A DNA stretch of 64,000 bases from Silene conica (lineage: Eukaryota > Streptophyta > Magnoliopsida > Caryophyllales > Caryophyllaceae). The stretch is from NCBI GenBank assembly GCA_029255685.2, contig CM055312.2, positions 9,572,649-9,636,648 of the forward strand. Direction: 5' to 3'. Below are positions 25,774-38,463 of the stretch, piece by piece (positions within the stretch are counted from its first letter, which is position 1; the number at the start of each line of letters is the position of its first letter). The translations under genes and the position numbers were made by a program. A model generated the notes under the pieces. The model was not told where the DNA came from, did no database searches, and saw only the letters and a program-made list of their open reading frames with translations.

Positions 25774-28700
25774 CAGCACCATGATGCCCTGATTATCACA
25801 TTGAACATTGGTAATTGTGAGGTCAGGAAAGTCATGGTAGACACAGGCAGCTCCGTCAACCTGCTGATGTTGGATGCACTAAAGAGCATGGGATTTGACG
25901 AGAAGGACCTGACAAAGAAAGCTATTCCTCTGGTCGGATTTAGTGGAGAAACAGCGCATACCCTGGGGGAGATCACCATCCCCACCTACGCCGGAGGGCT
26001 GAACAAACAGGTAAGGTACCTAGTTATTGATGGTCCATCTACTTACAATGTTATTCTTTGCAGGCCCTGGATCCACGAAATGCGAGCAATCCCGTCAACG
26101 TATCACCAGTGCCTGAAATTTCCTACACCGTGGGGAGTCCAGGAGATACGGGGAGACCAGGAGGAGGCCAAGGATTGCTACAAAGTAGCTCTCAAAAGGA
26201 CCACCAGACCACCAGCTGCCAGAGCATAGCAACTGCAGCAACTGCACATCCAGGAGGAGTACATTGAGCCCCAACAGGCAGAAATCGATGAGGTCCACCT
26301 GGATGAACAGCACCCAGAAAGGACCGTGTTCATAGGCTCAGAGTGCTCTGGAGATCTACGTCAGCAGCTCCTCCAGCTACTCAGAAAGAATGTGGACTGT
26401 TTCGCCTGGTCCCACAAAGATATGATTGGTATAGATCCAGAGATCATAACACATAAGCTCAGCATAGATCCAGGATTCAGACCAGTGCAGGAGAGGCGCA
26501 GGAAATTCGCAGCAGAAAGACATCAGATCATAAACCAGGAGGTGGATAACCTTCTGGAGGCAGGAAAGATCAGGGAAGTCAGGTACCCAGAGTGGCTTTC
26601 TAATATAGTGGTGGTACCAAAAAAGAATGGCAAATGGAGGGTCGGCGTGGATTTCACAGACCTGAATAAGGCATGCCCCAAGGACCCATTCCCCTTGCCA
26701 CACATAGATGTTATGGTAGACGCCACTGCATGCCACGAAATGTTGACTTTCCTAGATGCCTGGAGCGGGTATAACCAGATCACCGACAGACCAGGAGAAG
26801 ACAACATTCAGGTCCGAAAGAGGCATTTACTGCTACAACGTAATGCCCTTCGGCCTTAAGAATGCTGGCTCTACATATCAGCGGCTTGTCAATATGATGT
26901 TCAAAGACCAGATAGGACGCAACATGGAAGTATATATAGACGATATGGTGGTCAAGTCCAAGCAATCGGTGGACCACACCCAGCACCTGGAGGAAACATT
27001 CAACACCCTCCGGAGGTACAAAATGAAGTTAAATCCAGCTAAGTGTACCTTTGGAGTTTCCAGTGAGAAATTCCTGGGGTATATGGTAACACAGAGGGGG
27101 ATAGAAGCCAGCACAGAACAGATCAAAGCAGTTCTGCAGCTGGAATCACCCCAGAAGCCTAAAGATGTGCAGCGCCTGACAGGAAGAGTAGCAGCCCTGG
27201 GCAGGTTTATCTCCAGATCCTCAGACCGGTGCAGATTATTCTATGATATTCTTAGAAAAAGCCAGAAGTTTGATTGGACACCAGAGCACGAAAAAGCATT
27301 CCAGGAACTAAAGCAGTACCTAAGCAGCCCACCCCTGATATCCAAGCCAGAGCAGGGGGAGGTCCTGCTCCTGTACCTATCAGTAACCGAAGCAGCGGTA
27401 AGTGCAGTTCTGGTCCGACAGCACGAAGGGGCCCAGCACCCGGTGTACTACGTCAGCAAATCATTACTGCCAGCAGAAGCAAGGTATACCTCACTTGAGA
27501 AACTAGTATTGGCATTGGTCACAGCATCCTATAAGCTGCGTCCGTACTTCGAGTCTCATACCATCTCAGTGGTTACCAATCACCCACTCAAGACGATTAT
27601 GAGAAAGCCAGAATTATCAGGACGAATGGCTAAGTGGTCTGTGCACCTCAGTGGCTATGATCTCCAGTTTGAACCACGCACAGCCATAAAGTCACAAGCC
27701 CTTGCAGACTTTGTCTCCGACTTCAGCCCAACACTCCTGATCCAAGCAGAGCAGGAAATCCTGCACCTACACCAGGGTGCCAAGCCAGGCACCTGGGAGT
27801 TGCGGGTAGATGGAGCCTCAAACGCCAGAGGATCTGGAGTTGGGTTAATCCTCCGATCACCAGAAGGAGATTTAATCACCCAAGCAGTCCGATGTGAGTT
27901 CAAGGCCACAAATAATGTGGCTGAGTATGAAGCTCTGGTCCTGGGACTGCACCTAGCCCTGGACATGGGAATCGGCCATGTCAATGTATACAGTGATTCA
28001 CAACTAATTGTGAACCATGTCAATGGAACATACGAAGCAAGAGACCCCACAATGGTGGCCTACTTGTGTGTAGCAAAGGAGTTAATCAGCAGATTCGTGG
28101 AATTCTGCATCCAGCAAGTACCCAGAGAACAGAACGCAGAAGCAGATGCACTGGCAACCCTAGGCTCAACCTTCAAACCAGCCGACGTAGCCAGTATTCC
28201 AATCACCCATGTCCTCAAACCAGCCATTCCTGGACCAGATTCGGACCAGGATGAGCTACCTATCTGTAGCAACAACCCAGATCAGGAGTCGGAGCAGGAC
28301 TGGCGAAAACCATACCTAGACTGGTTGAAATATGATATCCAGCCCAGCAGTAAGAAGGAGGCACGCAGTTTCAGGATGAAGGCTTCCAGGTTCTTGCTGA
28401 TCGATGGTATTCTATTCCGGAAATCATTAGCAGGACCATACCTGCGCTGCCTGGACCAGACCGAAGCACAGACAGTCTTGCATGACCTCTACAACGGAGA
28501 CTGTGGAAATCATGCAGGGGGAAGAAGCCTGTCCAATAGGGCCCTCAGAATGGGGTACTTCTGGCCCACAATGCGCAAGGATGCGAAGGAGTATGCAAGG
28601 AAATGTGATGCCTGTCAAAGGCACTCATCCGTCAGCCATCAACCAGTAGAACCCCTGCACCCGGTCATATCCCCATGGCCTTTTATGAAGTGGGGGATGG

Positions 28701-29536
28701 ACATTGTGGGACCTTTCCCCAGAGCACCAGGAAACAAAATGTACATGCTGGCCATGACAGATTACTTCTCTAAATGGATCGAAGCAGAATCATTCACCCA
28801 GACCACCGAAGCTCAGGTCATCTCTTTCATTAAGCGTAATATATTCACCAGATTTGGCATACCCTCAGAAATAATATGTGATAACGGTTCCCAATTCATT
28901 GGGAAGAAAACCGAGGCTTTCTGCGCTGGGTGGAACGTATCACTCCAGAAGTCTACCCCCAGAAATCCCCAGTCCAACGGACAAGCTGAGTCCAGTAATA
29001 AGATCATTATTGAGAATATGAAAAAGAAATTACAAGAAATGGGAGGGAAATGGGCAGAGGAGCTCCCTCTGGTCCTGTGGGCTGACAGAACTACTCCGAA
29101 AGTAGCAACAGGTCAGACCCCCTTCAGCCTTGTCTTCGGAGCAGAAGCAGTAATTCCTTCTGAAGTCAAAATCCCAACCCACAGATACGGGAGTATAACT
29201 GAGGACCAGAACCAAGTAGAAATGACAAGAAGCCTGGACACTGTTGATGAACTCAGGACCAGTGCATACGTCAGAATGGCCTCATACAAACAAATGGTGG
29301 CTCGGAGCTACAACAAAAATGTCAGGATCAGAACCCTGCAAGTAGGAGATCTGGTCCTGAGAAAGGTGTTCCAGAACACCAAAAACCGACAAGCTGGAAA
29401 GTTTGCCTACAACTGGGAGGGCCCATACCAAGTTGAGAGCATAGTTGGTAATGGGGCCTACAGGCTAATGACAATGGAAGGGGAAATGATACCCAGATCA
29501 TGGAATATACTTCACCTAAAAAAGTATATCATCTAA
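25774..29536 (+). pseudogene. pol region of the gypsy element (PR-RT-RH-aRH-INT)
   Basis: In order: an aspartic protease (VDTGSSVNLLM, about 25.8 kb), the reverse transcriptase (about 26.6-27.2 kb, YIDDMVVKS active site), the usual gypsy RNase H (about 27.3-27.7 kb), a second archaeal-type RNase H (about 27.8-28.2 kb; RVDGASNARGSG, YSDSQLIVNHV) and the integrase (about 28.5-29.2 kb; zinc region CDACQRHS, core DIVGPFPRAPG and ICDNGSQFIG). The double RNase H identifies the Tat clade. The region is broken. Confidence 0.9.
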
Positions 29537-30183
29537 AGGTGCCTCCACCAGATCAGAGCAGCTCCCTTAGACTCAGGTTCTACTCTGTATAAAGTTTACT
29601 CTGGTTCAGCTTAAAATCTTGTCTTTATATTTTTGTCTATAAATTTAAGTTTAGAATGATATCTTGCCTTTATATTTTTTACCTAAGTTTAGTAATTTAG
29701 GCCTTATAATTTCAAACCTTAAATGTGTTTTCAATTTCCGAGCCTTTAAAAGGAAAAAATTTCATCATTTTTCTGGACCAGAATTTACTTATCCTAGTGG
29801 ACTGACCTAAAGAGAAAATCTGCACTGATCGCAGGAGAACCTAAGTCAAGACTGGCACCCCAGTATAGGGATGGGTATACAAAACACCAGGCCAGCACAC
29901 CAAAACAGCGATGTCCAAAATACAAACGAAACATGCATGTACAAAAGAAAAACGCCAGAAAGACGGCAGAATAACCAACAGATAAAAAGCAAACCCCATA
30001 CAATGGGGACCATACGATTAAAGGAAAAGCCACCCAAGGCAGTCTCAAAACAGAATTGTTTTTACTGGTCCACCCGGACCAGCAGCAAAAACTACAACAG
30101 TTAAGCCCACGCAGGGGCATCCAAAGTTCAAAACAAAATATTAACACCCATATCAGGGCCAAGCAGATAAATTTTTAACAAAC
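29537..30183. other. Gypsy spacer between pol and the antisense ORF
   Basis: Non-coding DNA typical of the long 3' region of Tat-clade elements. T-rich just after pol, then mixed. No domain was found on either strand. Confidence 0.6.
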
Positions 30184-32294
30184 CTACTCATCTGGAGTAG
30201 GCCCAGCAGCAGCAACGTCAGCATTGGTGGGGTCAGAGGTCACCTCCCCTTCAACATCCTGGGACCCCACCTCGCCTTCTTCCTCTTCATCGTCGGAGAT
30301 CAGGTCCATGTTTAACCCCTCGGGAAAATCAGAAGCGAAGGCCTTCTCCAAGGCAGCTAAGTCCCAGGTGGTATGGTTACCCTCCTGGAACTCCCGGACA
30401 CACTTTACCCGGGTCTCAGCAGCAGTATAAGCAACAGCTTCAATTAACGCCCTCTGCAGACCAGCCTTCTTTTGCTCCAGGGCCTCCACCTTCAGCACCA
30501 GGTCCGCCTCTGAAGTCAAGGCCCTCTCCATCTTAGAGTGAGCCGTGGCTAGCTGGTTCTGAGAAGCCTCCTCCTGAGCTTTGAGCATCTCCTGGCCCTT
30601 AGCCACATCCTGGCGAGAACGCTCAACAGCCTGCCGCAAACTTTCCCTCAAGGTCTCCTCCAAGCTCAACTTCTCTGATAACTCCCGCTCCTTCTTTGCC
30701 AGGGCCTCCTGCATCCTCTCCACCTCCTGCCTCCTCCTCAGAGCCTCAGATTGAGCCGCCTTCGAACAATGAAGTTCAACCAGCAAGGCCTCACTCTGTC
30801 GTTTAGCACAAAGTGACAGCTCTAGAACCTGGAAATCCAGATCAGATCAGGAAAGATAAAAGAGAAGAAAAAGAAAAGGAAAAAGGGAAAGAAGAAGGGT
30901 TACCTCAAAGGAAACCTCCGCAGTACGTCTGATCAAGTCCTTGAAAGGACGAGTTTCCATAATAGAGGCAGAGGCGGGGAAAAGTAGTGAGTCCAAGGCA
31001 GGCCAGAGATGAGTCCTGGACCCACCGAAATCCGCTGGGAGGTCCAGACGCAGAGAGGAAGAAGATGAACCTTCTCCAGAAGGTGGCAGAGGCAGCTGCT
31101 CCAGAACTGGCTTGTAACCAGGAGTAGGATTGAAGGGAGGAATCTTGAGAGGAGAGACATCAACATAAGGAGCTTCAGAAACAGGTTCATGGACCAGATC
31201 AACAGTGTCAACTTCAATAGGGGCAGCTTGGGACCCAGCTCCAGCAGAGCTCCCCTCCACAACGTCCATTTTCGTCTTCTTTGAGGACCCCGCGTCCCCA
31301 GAAGCCAACCTTTTTCTGCGTAGCTGCATCACCCTGCTCACATCAACTCTGGGCTTGCCTGGAAAGATGATAGCAGAAATCAGAACAGACCAAGCGTAGA
31401 TCCACCCAAAGAAAACAAAAAAGACATCGAAAGTACCGTACCCTCCTTCTTCACCACTAGAACAGCAGCATCCCGGACCAGCTTGGAGAACGTCCTCTCC
31501 TCGGCAGGAAGGTCCAGGAGTTTGGCCTTGGAAGTAGGGGGATCAGCGGAATCAGGAAGCTTAGCCAAGCTACGCCCTGCAGAAACTAACAAGCCATCAG
31601 AAACAGACGAAAAACAATAAAGTAAAGAAAATCAAAAGAACGCTAGAACAAAGCCAGTACCTTCCACAGGCTGCCACTTGGAAAAAATATAGTCCGGAGA
31701 ATGAGGAAGGGTGTCAATCTTGACGAAAATAAAACGAGTAAACCACTTACTATCATCTGGAGTAGTGGAAAAGATAATGGCAGAAGGCATATTGTCATGG
31801 CTACGAATGGTACACTGAGAATGACCCAGAGAACGAGGGGTGAACCACTGCCCCAAGTCAGCCAAACCGATGTTCAGCCCCCGTTCACGGTTTAGAGCAC
31901 AAATACTGAGTAAGATTCTCCATGCATGCGGAGCAATCTGGCACATAGCTAGTTTGGTTAACTTCAGGAAATCGACAATCAAATCAGGAAAAGGAAATCT
32001 GAGACCCAGACGGAAAGGGTATTCATATAAACAAGTCCATCCTTCCCTCTCAAAATCGGCCTTCTCGCCGGCAAGAGGAAAGTGATAGACCACCCCCTCC
32101 GGAAATCCAAATCGAAGCCTGATAAAAGAGGCATGAGACTCGTTGAAAGAGGAATCACATAAATGCTTGGCCGCAAGCAACTTCTGCGACGGGAAAGGAC
32201 CAAAATAGTCCCCTGAAGCAGAGCTGGACCCAGAAGACCCAGCAGGAGCAGGAGTAGTGGAAGGAGTAGCGGAAGAAGACCCAGGACCAGACAT
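30184..32294 (-). CDS. Antisense ORF block (aORF) of the Tat gypsy element
   Basis: Four open stretches on the strand opposite to gag-pol (32294-31632, about 31590-31430, 31341-30900, 30820-30184) are separated by short gaps with intron-like borders. The first starts MSGPGSSSATP and carries a plant-transposon domain (RLRFGFPEGVVYHFP, DLGQWFTPRS). The last is a long coiled coil (EAL, KKERELSEKL, QLATAHSKMERAL) with an acidic tail. Antisense ORFs in this place are known from Tat-clade elements such as Retand; their function is not established. No gap-free single frame exists, and whether splicing is used here is inferred. Confidence 0.65.
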
Positions 32295-32673
32295 GATGGA
32301 TTATTAAACAGTGAAAAAATCTTTTACGGCAGAGAAAGAAAGTAAGAAAGACAAGAAGATGGTAAAGAAAGTAAATGAATTTTTTGAAAGAGGTAAAAGT
32401 GAAGCAACACGGTTAAAAGGGTATTTATAAGGGAAGCAAGTGGATGAAATTTGAAAATAAATTCAAATTTGAAAGGTGAAAGGTTAAAGTAAAAGAAGTA
32501 AATACTGAGGGGACAAGTAGTTAATGCAAGAGTGGGGCAAGTGGGGCAGAAAAGACGGTTGAGAACAGTTTTGTCGCCTCCTCAACCACCCACGTAAATT
32601 CCAGAATACCCAAAAGATAAAAAGAAATTCCAGCCCAATTAAAGCCAAGGTTAGGGTGAAATTTGGGGGAAAT
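32295..32673 (+). other. aORF upstream region and polypurine tract
   Basis: A short A-rich region serves as 5' flank to the antisense ORF and ends in ATTTGGGGGAAAT at 32660-32673, the polypurine tract directly before the 3' LTR. A TATTTATAAGG TATA-like string at 32422-32432, on the plus strand, is of unknown use. Confidence 0.6.
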
Positions 32674-33215
32674 TGTTTAGCCCAAAATTTGCATCTCACT
32701 GTTGGGCCCGAGGATAAATAAACAAACAGCCCACCACAAGGAGCAGACCAGAAGCAAATCAAAAGCAGACCAGAAGCCAGACCAGAGCAGAAAAAAGAGC
32801 TGTTGGAGAAAGGGAGTGGGTCAAAACCCTAAAGGGATATTCCCCTATATTCCCTCCCACATTCCAGCAACAGAGCAAATCAGTTGAACATACAAATTCG
32901 CAGCTATAAAAAGAAAAGCGGAGGGCATTCGTGAGGCATTTGTTCTCTTGGCACATTGTAATCCTTAAATTTACGCAAGCACTTGTATTCAAAGCAAACA
33001 GTGAAAACATTCGATCATAGTAAACATATTGGAGGGATTCCGCTCCCCCCGCGGTTGTTTCCCACATTGGGTTTTTCCGCGTCACCAAAAACCTCTTGTG
33101 TCACTCTTTATCTTTTCTCGTTTTCTATATTTATTTTCTACGTAAAATCCAAATATTGGTTGGCACTTTGACCTACATCACAGTAATTCGACTCGGTAGA
33201 AATTTTACAAAAACA
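32674..33215 (+). repeat. 3' LTR of the gypsy element
   Basis: 542 bp, same length as the 5' LTR, with about 12 single-base differences. It is followed at once by the target duplication GTCCC and the rest of transposase exon 3. Confidence 0.95.
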
Positions 33216-34642
33216 GTCCCCATCAAGTTCAGGACTGCTTCCAAAGATTACCCCGAATTCATCAAAAAATTGAACGCCATAGTGTGGGACAATGAGATTG
33301 AACCGGAAGAATTTGATACGCGGTGGGGTGAGATTATGCTGCAACATGGGGTCAATAACGTAGCCTGGTTTAAGGAGGTTTATTTGATAAGGAATCAATG
33401 GGTTTTGGCACACTGTAGGGACCTCGAAATGGGTAGTGTTATGAGGATGACCCAGCGATCTGAAAGTGAAAATAACTTCTTTAAGAGATTCGAGAACCTA
33501 TACGGGACGTTGGTGGAGTTCTGGATGCGTTACACGAGTGCCATCGAACAACAGAGGTATAACCAAAAGAAATTTGACAACGATAATAAACATTCGTCCG
33601 CAAAATTGAAAACTAACTCCCCTATTGAAAGACAAGGCGAGAAGGTTTACACGCATGTTGTATTTGAGGAATTCCAGGAAGAGGTCATACAGTCCACGAA
33701 TGGTATCAGTGCACGGGGCTTCACAGAGACCGATTGCGTCGAGATTACAACAGTCCGAGATAGTGAAAGGCGCAAGATTTTCGAAGTCCAGTTCAATTCA
33801 GGTATTAAATTTCAAATTTGTTTTTTTAGAGTTACACACCTAGATATATTCAGTGACACATAAGAGTTACACACCATTAGGGTATAGAATGACACGTGGA
33901 GTTTCAAAAATAGAGGTGCATATTATTGGACTTGTGCATGGTGTGTTATAGGGTTATATGTCTAGTAGCATGGAGTCACATGTCTGACGTTAGAGAGTTT
34001 TGATCTCTTGTTTAATCAGGTTCATTTCAGACAGCTTGCACTTGCAAAATGTTTGAGCGTTCTGGACTATTATGTAGACACATCATTTGGATTTACTCAA
34101 GCAACGGTATCAAGACCATTCCCGATCAATATGTGTGTCAACGATGGACTAAGGAGGCAGTTCGTGTTGAACATGGGGAGATGGAACTAATTGATGCCAG
34201 CCAGGTTGAGATGACAAAGCTGTGGTCAGAAGTGCACGTGACAGTTGTAATGCTTAGAGGCAGAGATAAGGCTGATATCGAATCATTGACAAACTTAATC
34301 CGGGAATATAGAGAGCAACTTGGCCCATCGGAGGATCTGATGACAAAGCATCAGGAAATTGAGCAGTTCCTTGGTTGCACAGCCAGCAAAGAAATAACGG
34401 TATTGCCTCCTAAACACGCGAAAAATAAGGGGACTCGGACCAGACTTACGTCTGATCGGACTAAGGCTGTTGTGAAGAGTTCTAAACCTAAACGAATGTG
34501 CAACAATTGCAAGCGAATGGCACACCATGACAAAAGAAACTGCCCAAACCCGTTTGCTGAACGTCCGCCTACGTGTCCCGGTACATCATCAGATGAGGTA
34601 GAATCACAGGAGGATGAAGAAGATGGAAATGATTCTGACTAG

Positions 34643-35229
34643 CTAGGTTTATGTAATAGAGTTATGTAATGCTTCGTGAAAAAGGATTTTGTTAAGTGTT
34701 AATCGAATAAAGTTACCCATCCTTTTGTAATGGAGTTACACATCATTATCTAATAGAGTTATACATAGTGTGCAATAGAGTTACATAGCTTATTATACAG
34801 AGATTCATATCTTACGTTTCATGCTTTCTGAAAAGTATTTTGGTTAAGTGTTGTACCTATAGAGTTACCTAAGATATTTAACAGAGTTACAAAACTGTGC
34901 GAGATAGAGTGACACAAGTTGCTTATCGGAATCTTAAGGGACTAACTCTATTGATCAGCAAGGAGAGTGCAAATAACTGTATTGTTCAGTATGTGTAACT
35001 CCATATAACAACATGTGAAACTCCAATCCAATTATGAGTAACTTTATGGCATTGATAGTGTAACTCCATTCTGATAACAACTTAAGGAAACTCTGAAAGC
35101 ATTGGCTGTGAAACTCTGAAGCACAAAATGTGAAACTCTATATCACTGCTTCTGAAACTCTGTACAACAATTTGAGGAACTCTACAGTTCTATACACTAA
35201 ATAAAAATACATTACAGTTCAAAAACAAA
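34643..35229. repeat. Convergent intergenic spacer of AGAGTTACAC repeats, left arm
   Basis: The spacer between the 3' ends of the transposase and Ulp1-like genes consists largely of 20-28-bp degenerate units around GAGTTACA(C/T) in the first half and GTGTAACTCC in the second, so the motif orientation flips near 34960. The mirror copy is 48482-49068. Confidence 0.8.
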
Positions 35230-35654
35230 TCACTTATTAACCTTAATCTTAATTTTTTTACATCGGTTGGTAGCCTGCCTTTTCTGCAATTGCAACTCCG
35301 TAAAGTGTTTGTAATTATCTTTAATCCACCGGTCAATCCTCACCAAAAATGCATCCCTTTCTTTATTTATGTCTGCAAGTATAAGGGAGGCTATCAGCTG
35401 GACTAATATGTACCGCCTTTGTTTTTTGTTGTTGAGATCTTCTTGCTTGAAAGGGATCCCCTCGTACATTAACATATGTACCATTGTGAAGAGTCCGGAC
35501 TCTTCATCCCTTGGGGAAGGGTGAATCCAATCAAACATGATCTGACGATGCTTGAACGTTGCCACCTGATCTGCCCTGGGTACCCCCTTACAGTCCAGGT
35601 AATCAGACATACATCCAATCTGAAGTTTCAAAAGAGTTACATAAGTAAAACCAC

Positions 35655-35669
35655 AGAGTTACACTAGTT
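35655..35669. repeat. LINE target-site duplication, 3' side
   Basis: AGAGTTACACTAGTT, repeated exactly at 38464-38478 on the other side of the LINE. The uninterrupted right arm has it once. The last T residues merge with the poly(T), so the length is 13-15. Confidence 0.93.
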
Positions 35670-38463
35670 TTTTTTTTTTTGAAATGTAAGTATATATTGG
35701 ATAAAACTGACCAATACAAAGAATGAGTTTTGTTGCTAAACTAATTACATTAAAGTAATTACATTAAAGCATAATCACTATTAAAACCTCATCAACAACC
35801 AGTTCTGATCTCTCGTTCCCAGCTTTTTCTTGTTTTGATGCGTCCATCTCATTTGCACCTCCTTGCAAATTTTCTGAATCAGCATCTTTGGGATAGGGAT
35901 ATAGTGCTCAACTCTGGCTGTGTTTCGAGCCATCCAAACTGCATAAATCAAGCAAACATAACAAGCCCCAATAAAACGTCTCTGGAGCCCTGAATTGTTC
36001 CTAGTATGCGAGAACCAATGCACCATGTCTGAGGGCCAGGCATTAATGTGGAGCAGTTCCTGAAGCTCAGTAATACACTTCTTAACATACATACAGTCAT
36101 AGAAAAGATGCTCGTGGTTTTCTGGATCAGCCCTGCATATGTAACAAATCGTCTCATTACAGTTTCCCATTCTGCATAATCTGTCCAAAGTGTACAACCT
36201 CTTATGTTGAGCAGCCCAATAAATAAAAGAAGTCTTGGGGATGTTCAGGCTGTTCCAACATAAGTACCTCCAAGTCACATTAGGCTCCTTCACTCTCAGC
36301 CAATTATATCCTTCCTTCGCAGTATAACCCTTTGGTGAAGCAGTCCAAACCTCATTATTGTACCCATGTTTAAAATAGTCCTTCACAGAAATGATTTTTT
36401 TCCAGGACCAACTGCAATCAGTTGGTGAAATATAATCTTTCCAATGTCTCCCTTTCATATAGACATGATTCACCCATCTGACCCATAAGTGATCTTTTTT
36501 TGTTGCCAACCAAGACGTGTATTTTCCTAGAAGAGCTTTGTTCCAAAGAGATGCATTTAGAATGCCCAGTCCTCCTTCCTGCTTAGGCGTACAACATTTT
36601 GTCCAATTAACACTCGGAGCTCTTAAATAGGTATCCTTTCCTCCCCAAAGGAAATTTCTACAAATTGCATCAACCTTTCTTATTATGCCAGAAGGGATGA
36701 GAAAGATAGAGGCCCAATAAGAATGCATTGTTGAAAGGACTGATTTCACTAAGATCAGTCTCCCTGCATATGAAAGATGCCTAGCCCCCATGCCACGAAT
36801 TCTATCCACAATCTTTTCTATGAGTTTATGACCCTCATACTTGCTAAGCTTCTTAGAGGATATAGGTACTCCCAAATATCTGAAAGGCAGCTTGCCAACT
36901 GCAAAACCAGACACATTGACAATATCTCTCATAGTGTCCCCATGAACCCCATTGAAATAAATGTTAGTTTTTTTCCTTATTGAGTTTAAGACATGAACTG
37001 GCTGAAAAAGTGGAGAAAGCTCTCAATAACCACATAATAGAATGAACATTACCCTTACAAAACATTAGGAGATCGTCTGCAAAGAGCAAATGATTCAATC
37101 TAACATGTCCACACATAGGATGGAATCTGAAATTCGCTTGCTGAGACACCACAGTCAGAATTCTGGACAAGTATTCCATGCAAACAGTGAAAAGAAGAGG
37201 AGATAAAGGATCCCCTTGCCTTAAACCCCTTTAGCCCTTAAAAAAACCAAACTAATTGCCATTGACACTTAAAGAGTATGATGGTGAAGTCACACACACC
37301 ATAATGAGTTTAATAAAAGGAGGAGGGAATTTTAGAGCTTGAAGCATTTGATGTACAAACTCCCATTCAACCGTGTCATAAGCCTTCCTCAAATCAATCT
37401 TAATAAGGCACCTAGGAGAGGCTGTCTTCCTATTATATAACCTCACTAGATCCTGACAGATAAGCACATTCTCAACTATATGCCTACCCTGGATGAAACC
37501 TCCTTGACTCCTATTGATAATATCTGGCAACACTTTCCCCATTCTTGCACATAAGATTTTGGTAATGCATTTGTATAGGACATTGCAACATGCTATAGGT
37601 CTATATTCCAAGACACTCACTGGATTCTTAACTTTTGGAATAAGTGAAATGTTTGTATTATTAATCTGCTTCAAGAGATTACCTGAAGTGAAGAAATCCA
37701 TGACAGCACCAGTGATATCTCTCCCTATTATGCTCCAAGCATCCTTATAGAATTGACTACTAAACCCATCTGGGCCATGTGATTTAGTAGCAGGAATAGA
37801 GAAAATGGCCTCTCTGATCCCCTCTGGTGTTACTGATTTCATTAAAAAGCTGATGTGATCCTCATTGATCAAAGGCCCCTTCCAAACAGTAGGGTTATGT
37901 ACTCTAGTAGTAGAGCAACTGGTTCCAAGCAATTCTTTATAGTAGGCCAAGAAAGCCCTCTCAATCCCTTGATGATCAGTATGAAGTATCCCTTGACTAT
38001 CTCTGATTTGTAAAATTTTATTATGTTGTAGTCTGGATTTTAGTTGATTATGGAAGTATCTACTGTTTTCATCTCCTTCACATAGCCATTCATTCTTAGT
38101 TTTTTGTCTCATGAAACTAAGATTGGCCATAGAAAGCCTTCTAAACTCCTCAGCCAAATCATGCTCTTTAGCCAAAATGTCCACATCAGTAGGATTATTA
38201 TGCATCTCCATCTGAATCCTTTCAAGGTTAATCTTAGCAACCCCTGCTGCTTTCTCAATATCTGAAAATCTATTTCTATTAAGCTGCTTCAGAGGAGCTT
38301 TCAGGCCTTTTTGCTTAGTAATGACTTGAAACATCCAAGAACCAGTCACCTTATGATGCCAGTGTGATTGAACAATCTCCTTGAAGAAGCTATCCTTGCC
38401 CCACATGTTGAAATATCTGAACTGAGGACGATGAAATCTAACAGCTCTTCTATAACACACACA
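35670..38463 (-). mobile_element. 5'-truncated L1-type LINE, decayed
   Basis: A poly(A) tail (T run about 35668-35680), an AT-rich 3' UTR, then ORF2 only: the end of the endonuclease, RT (SHGPDGFSSQFYKDAW near 37760; RPIACCN near 37590; LLFADDLLMFCKG near 37080) and zf-RVT (about 36350-35950; CYICRADPENHEHLFYDC). The endonuclease N-terminus and ORF1 are absent, as expected from incomplete target-primed reverse transcription. Stops are visible in the segment near 37230 (two) and a frame break near 36950. It lies in an intron of the left-arm Ulp1-like gene, so that gene's exons are not split. It differs from the LINE at 2474-7060 and is a separate insertion. Confidence 0.9.

Larger units (their letters stand above)
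22962..33215 (+). mobile_element. Tat-clade Ty3/gypsy LTR retrotransposon, broken
   Basis: A 10,254-bp element with two 542-bp LTRs (TGTTTAG...AAAACA), flanked by the 5-bp duplication GTCCC (22957-22961 and 33216-33220), is inserted in exon 3 of the left-arm transposase. It contains gag, protease, RT, two RNase H domains and integrase, then an antisense ORF block before the 3' LTR. The second, archaeal-type RNase H and the antisense ORF are hallmarks of the Tat clade (Retand/Ogre relatives). The LTRs differ at about 12 of 542 positions (2.2 percent), so the insertion is fairly recent, of the order of one to two million years at commonly used plant rates. The coding part is broken, with about four interruptions. 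Confidence 0.93.
20739..34642 (+). pseudogene. MULE transposase (FAR1-type), left arm, broken
   Basis: Exon 1 (20739-20772, MEHSQFEHLID, donor GTATTC), exon 2 (21765-22310), exon 3 (22393-33801, split by the gypsy element at 22957-33220) and exon 4 (34035-34642) keep phase across junctions. Exon 2 has a FAR1-type DNA-binding region (EEATKFYMVYALACGFDVRK; CNRQGCTYYKR). Exon 3 has the DDE transposase: Asp in SFDPTYGTNKY, Asp in IITDQDPG, Glu in the RSESENNFFKR block. Exon 4 has a SWIM finger (CTCKMFERSGLLCRH), a knuckle-like CNNCKRMAHHDKRNC and an acidic tail. Role: binding the element ends and catalysing transposition. A 2-bp loss near 22252, relative to the right arm, shifts the frame at the end of exon 2, and the gypsy insertion disrupts exon 3. 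Confidence 0.88.

Noticed and set aside
21765-34642. Host FAR1/FHY3 transcription factor gene
   Set aside because: The FAR1, MULE DDE and SWIM order also fits FHY3/FAR1, but the gene lies inside inverted terminal repeats with a mirror copy and an Ulp1-like transposon gene, and both copies are broken. A MULE transposase is the better call.
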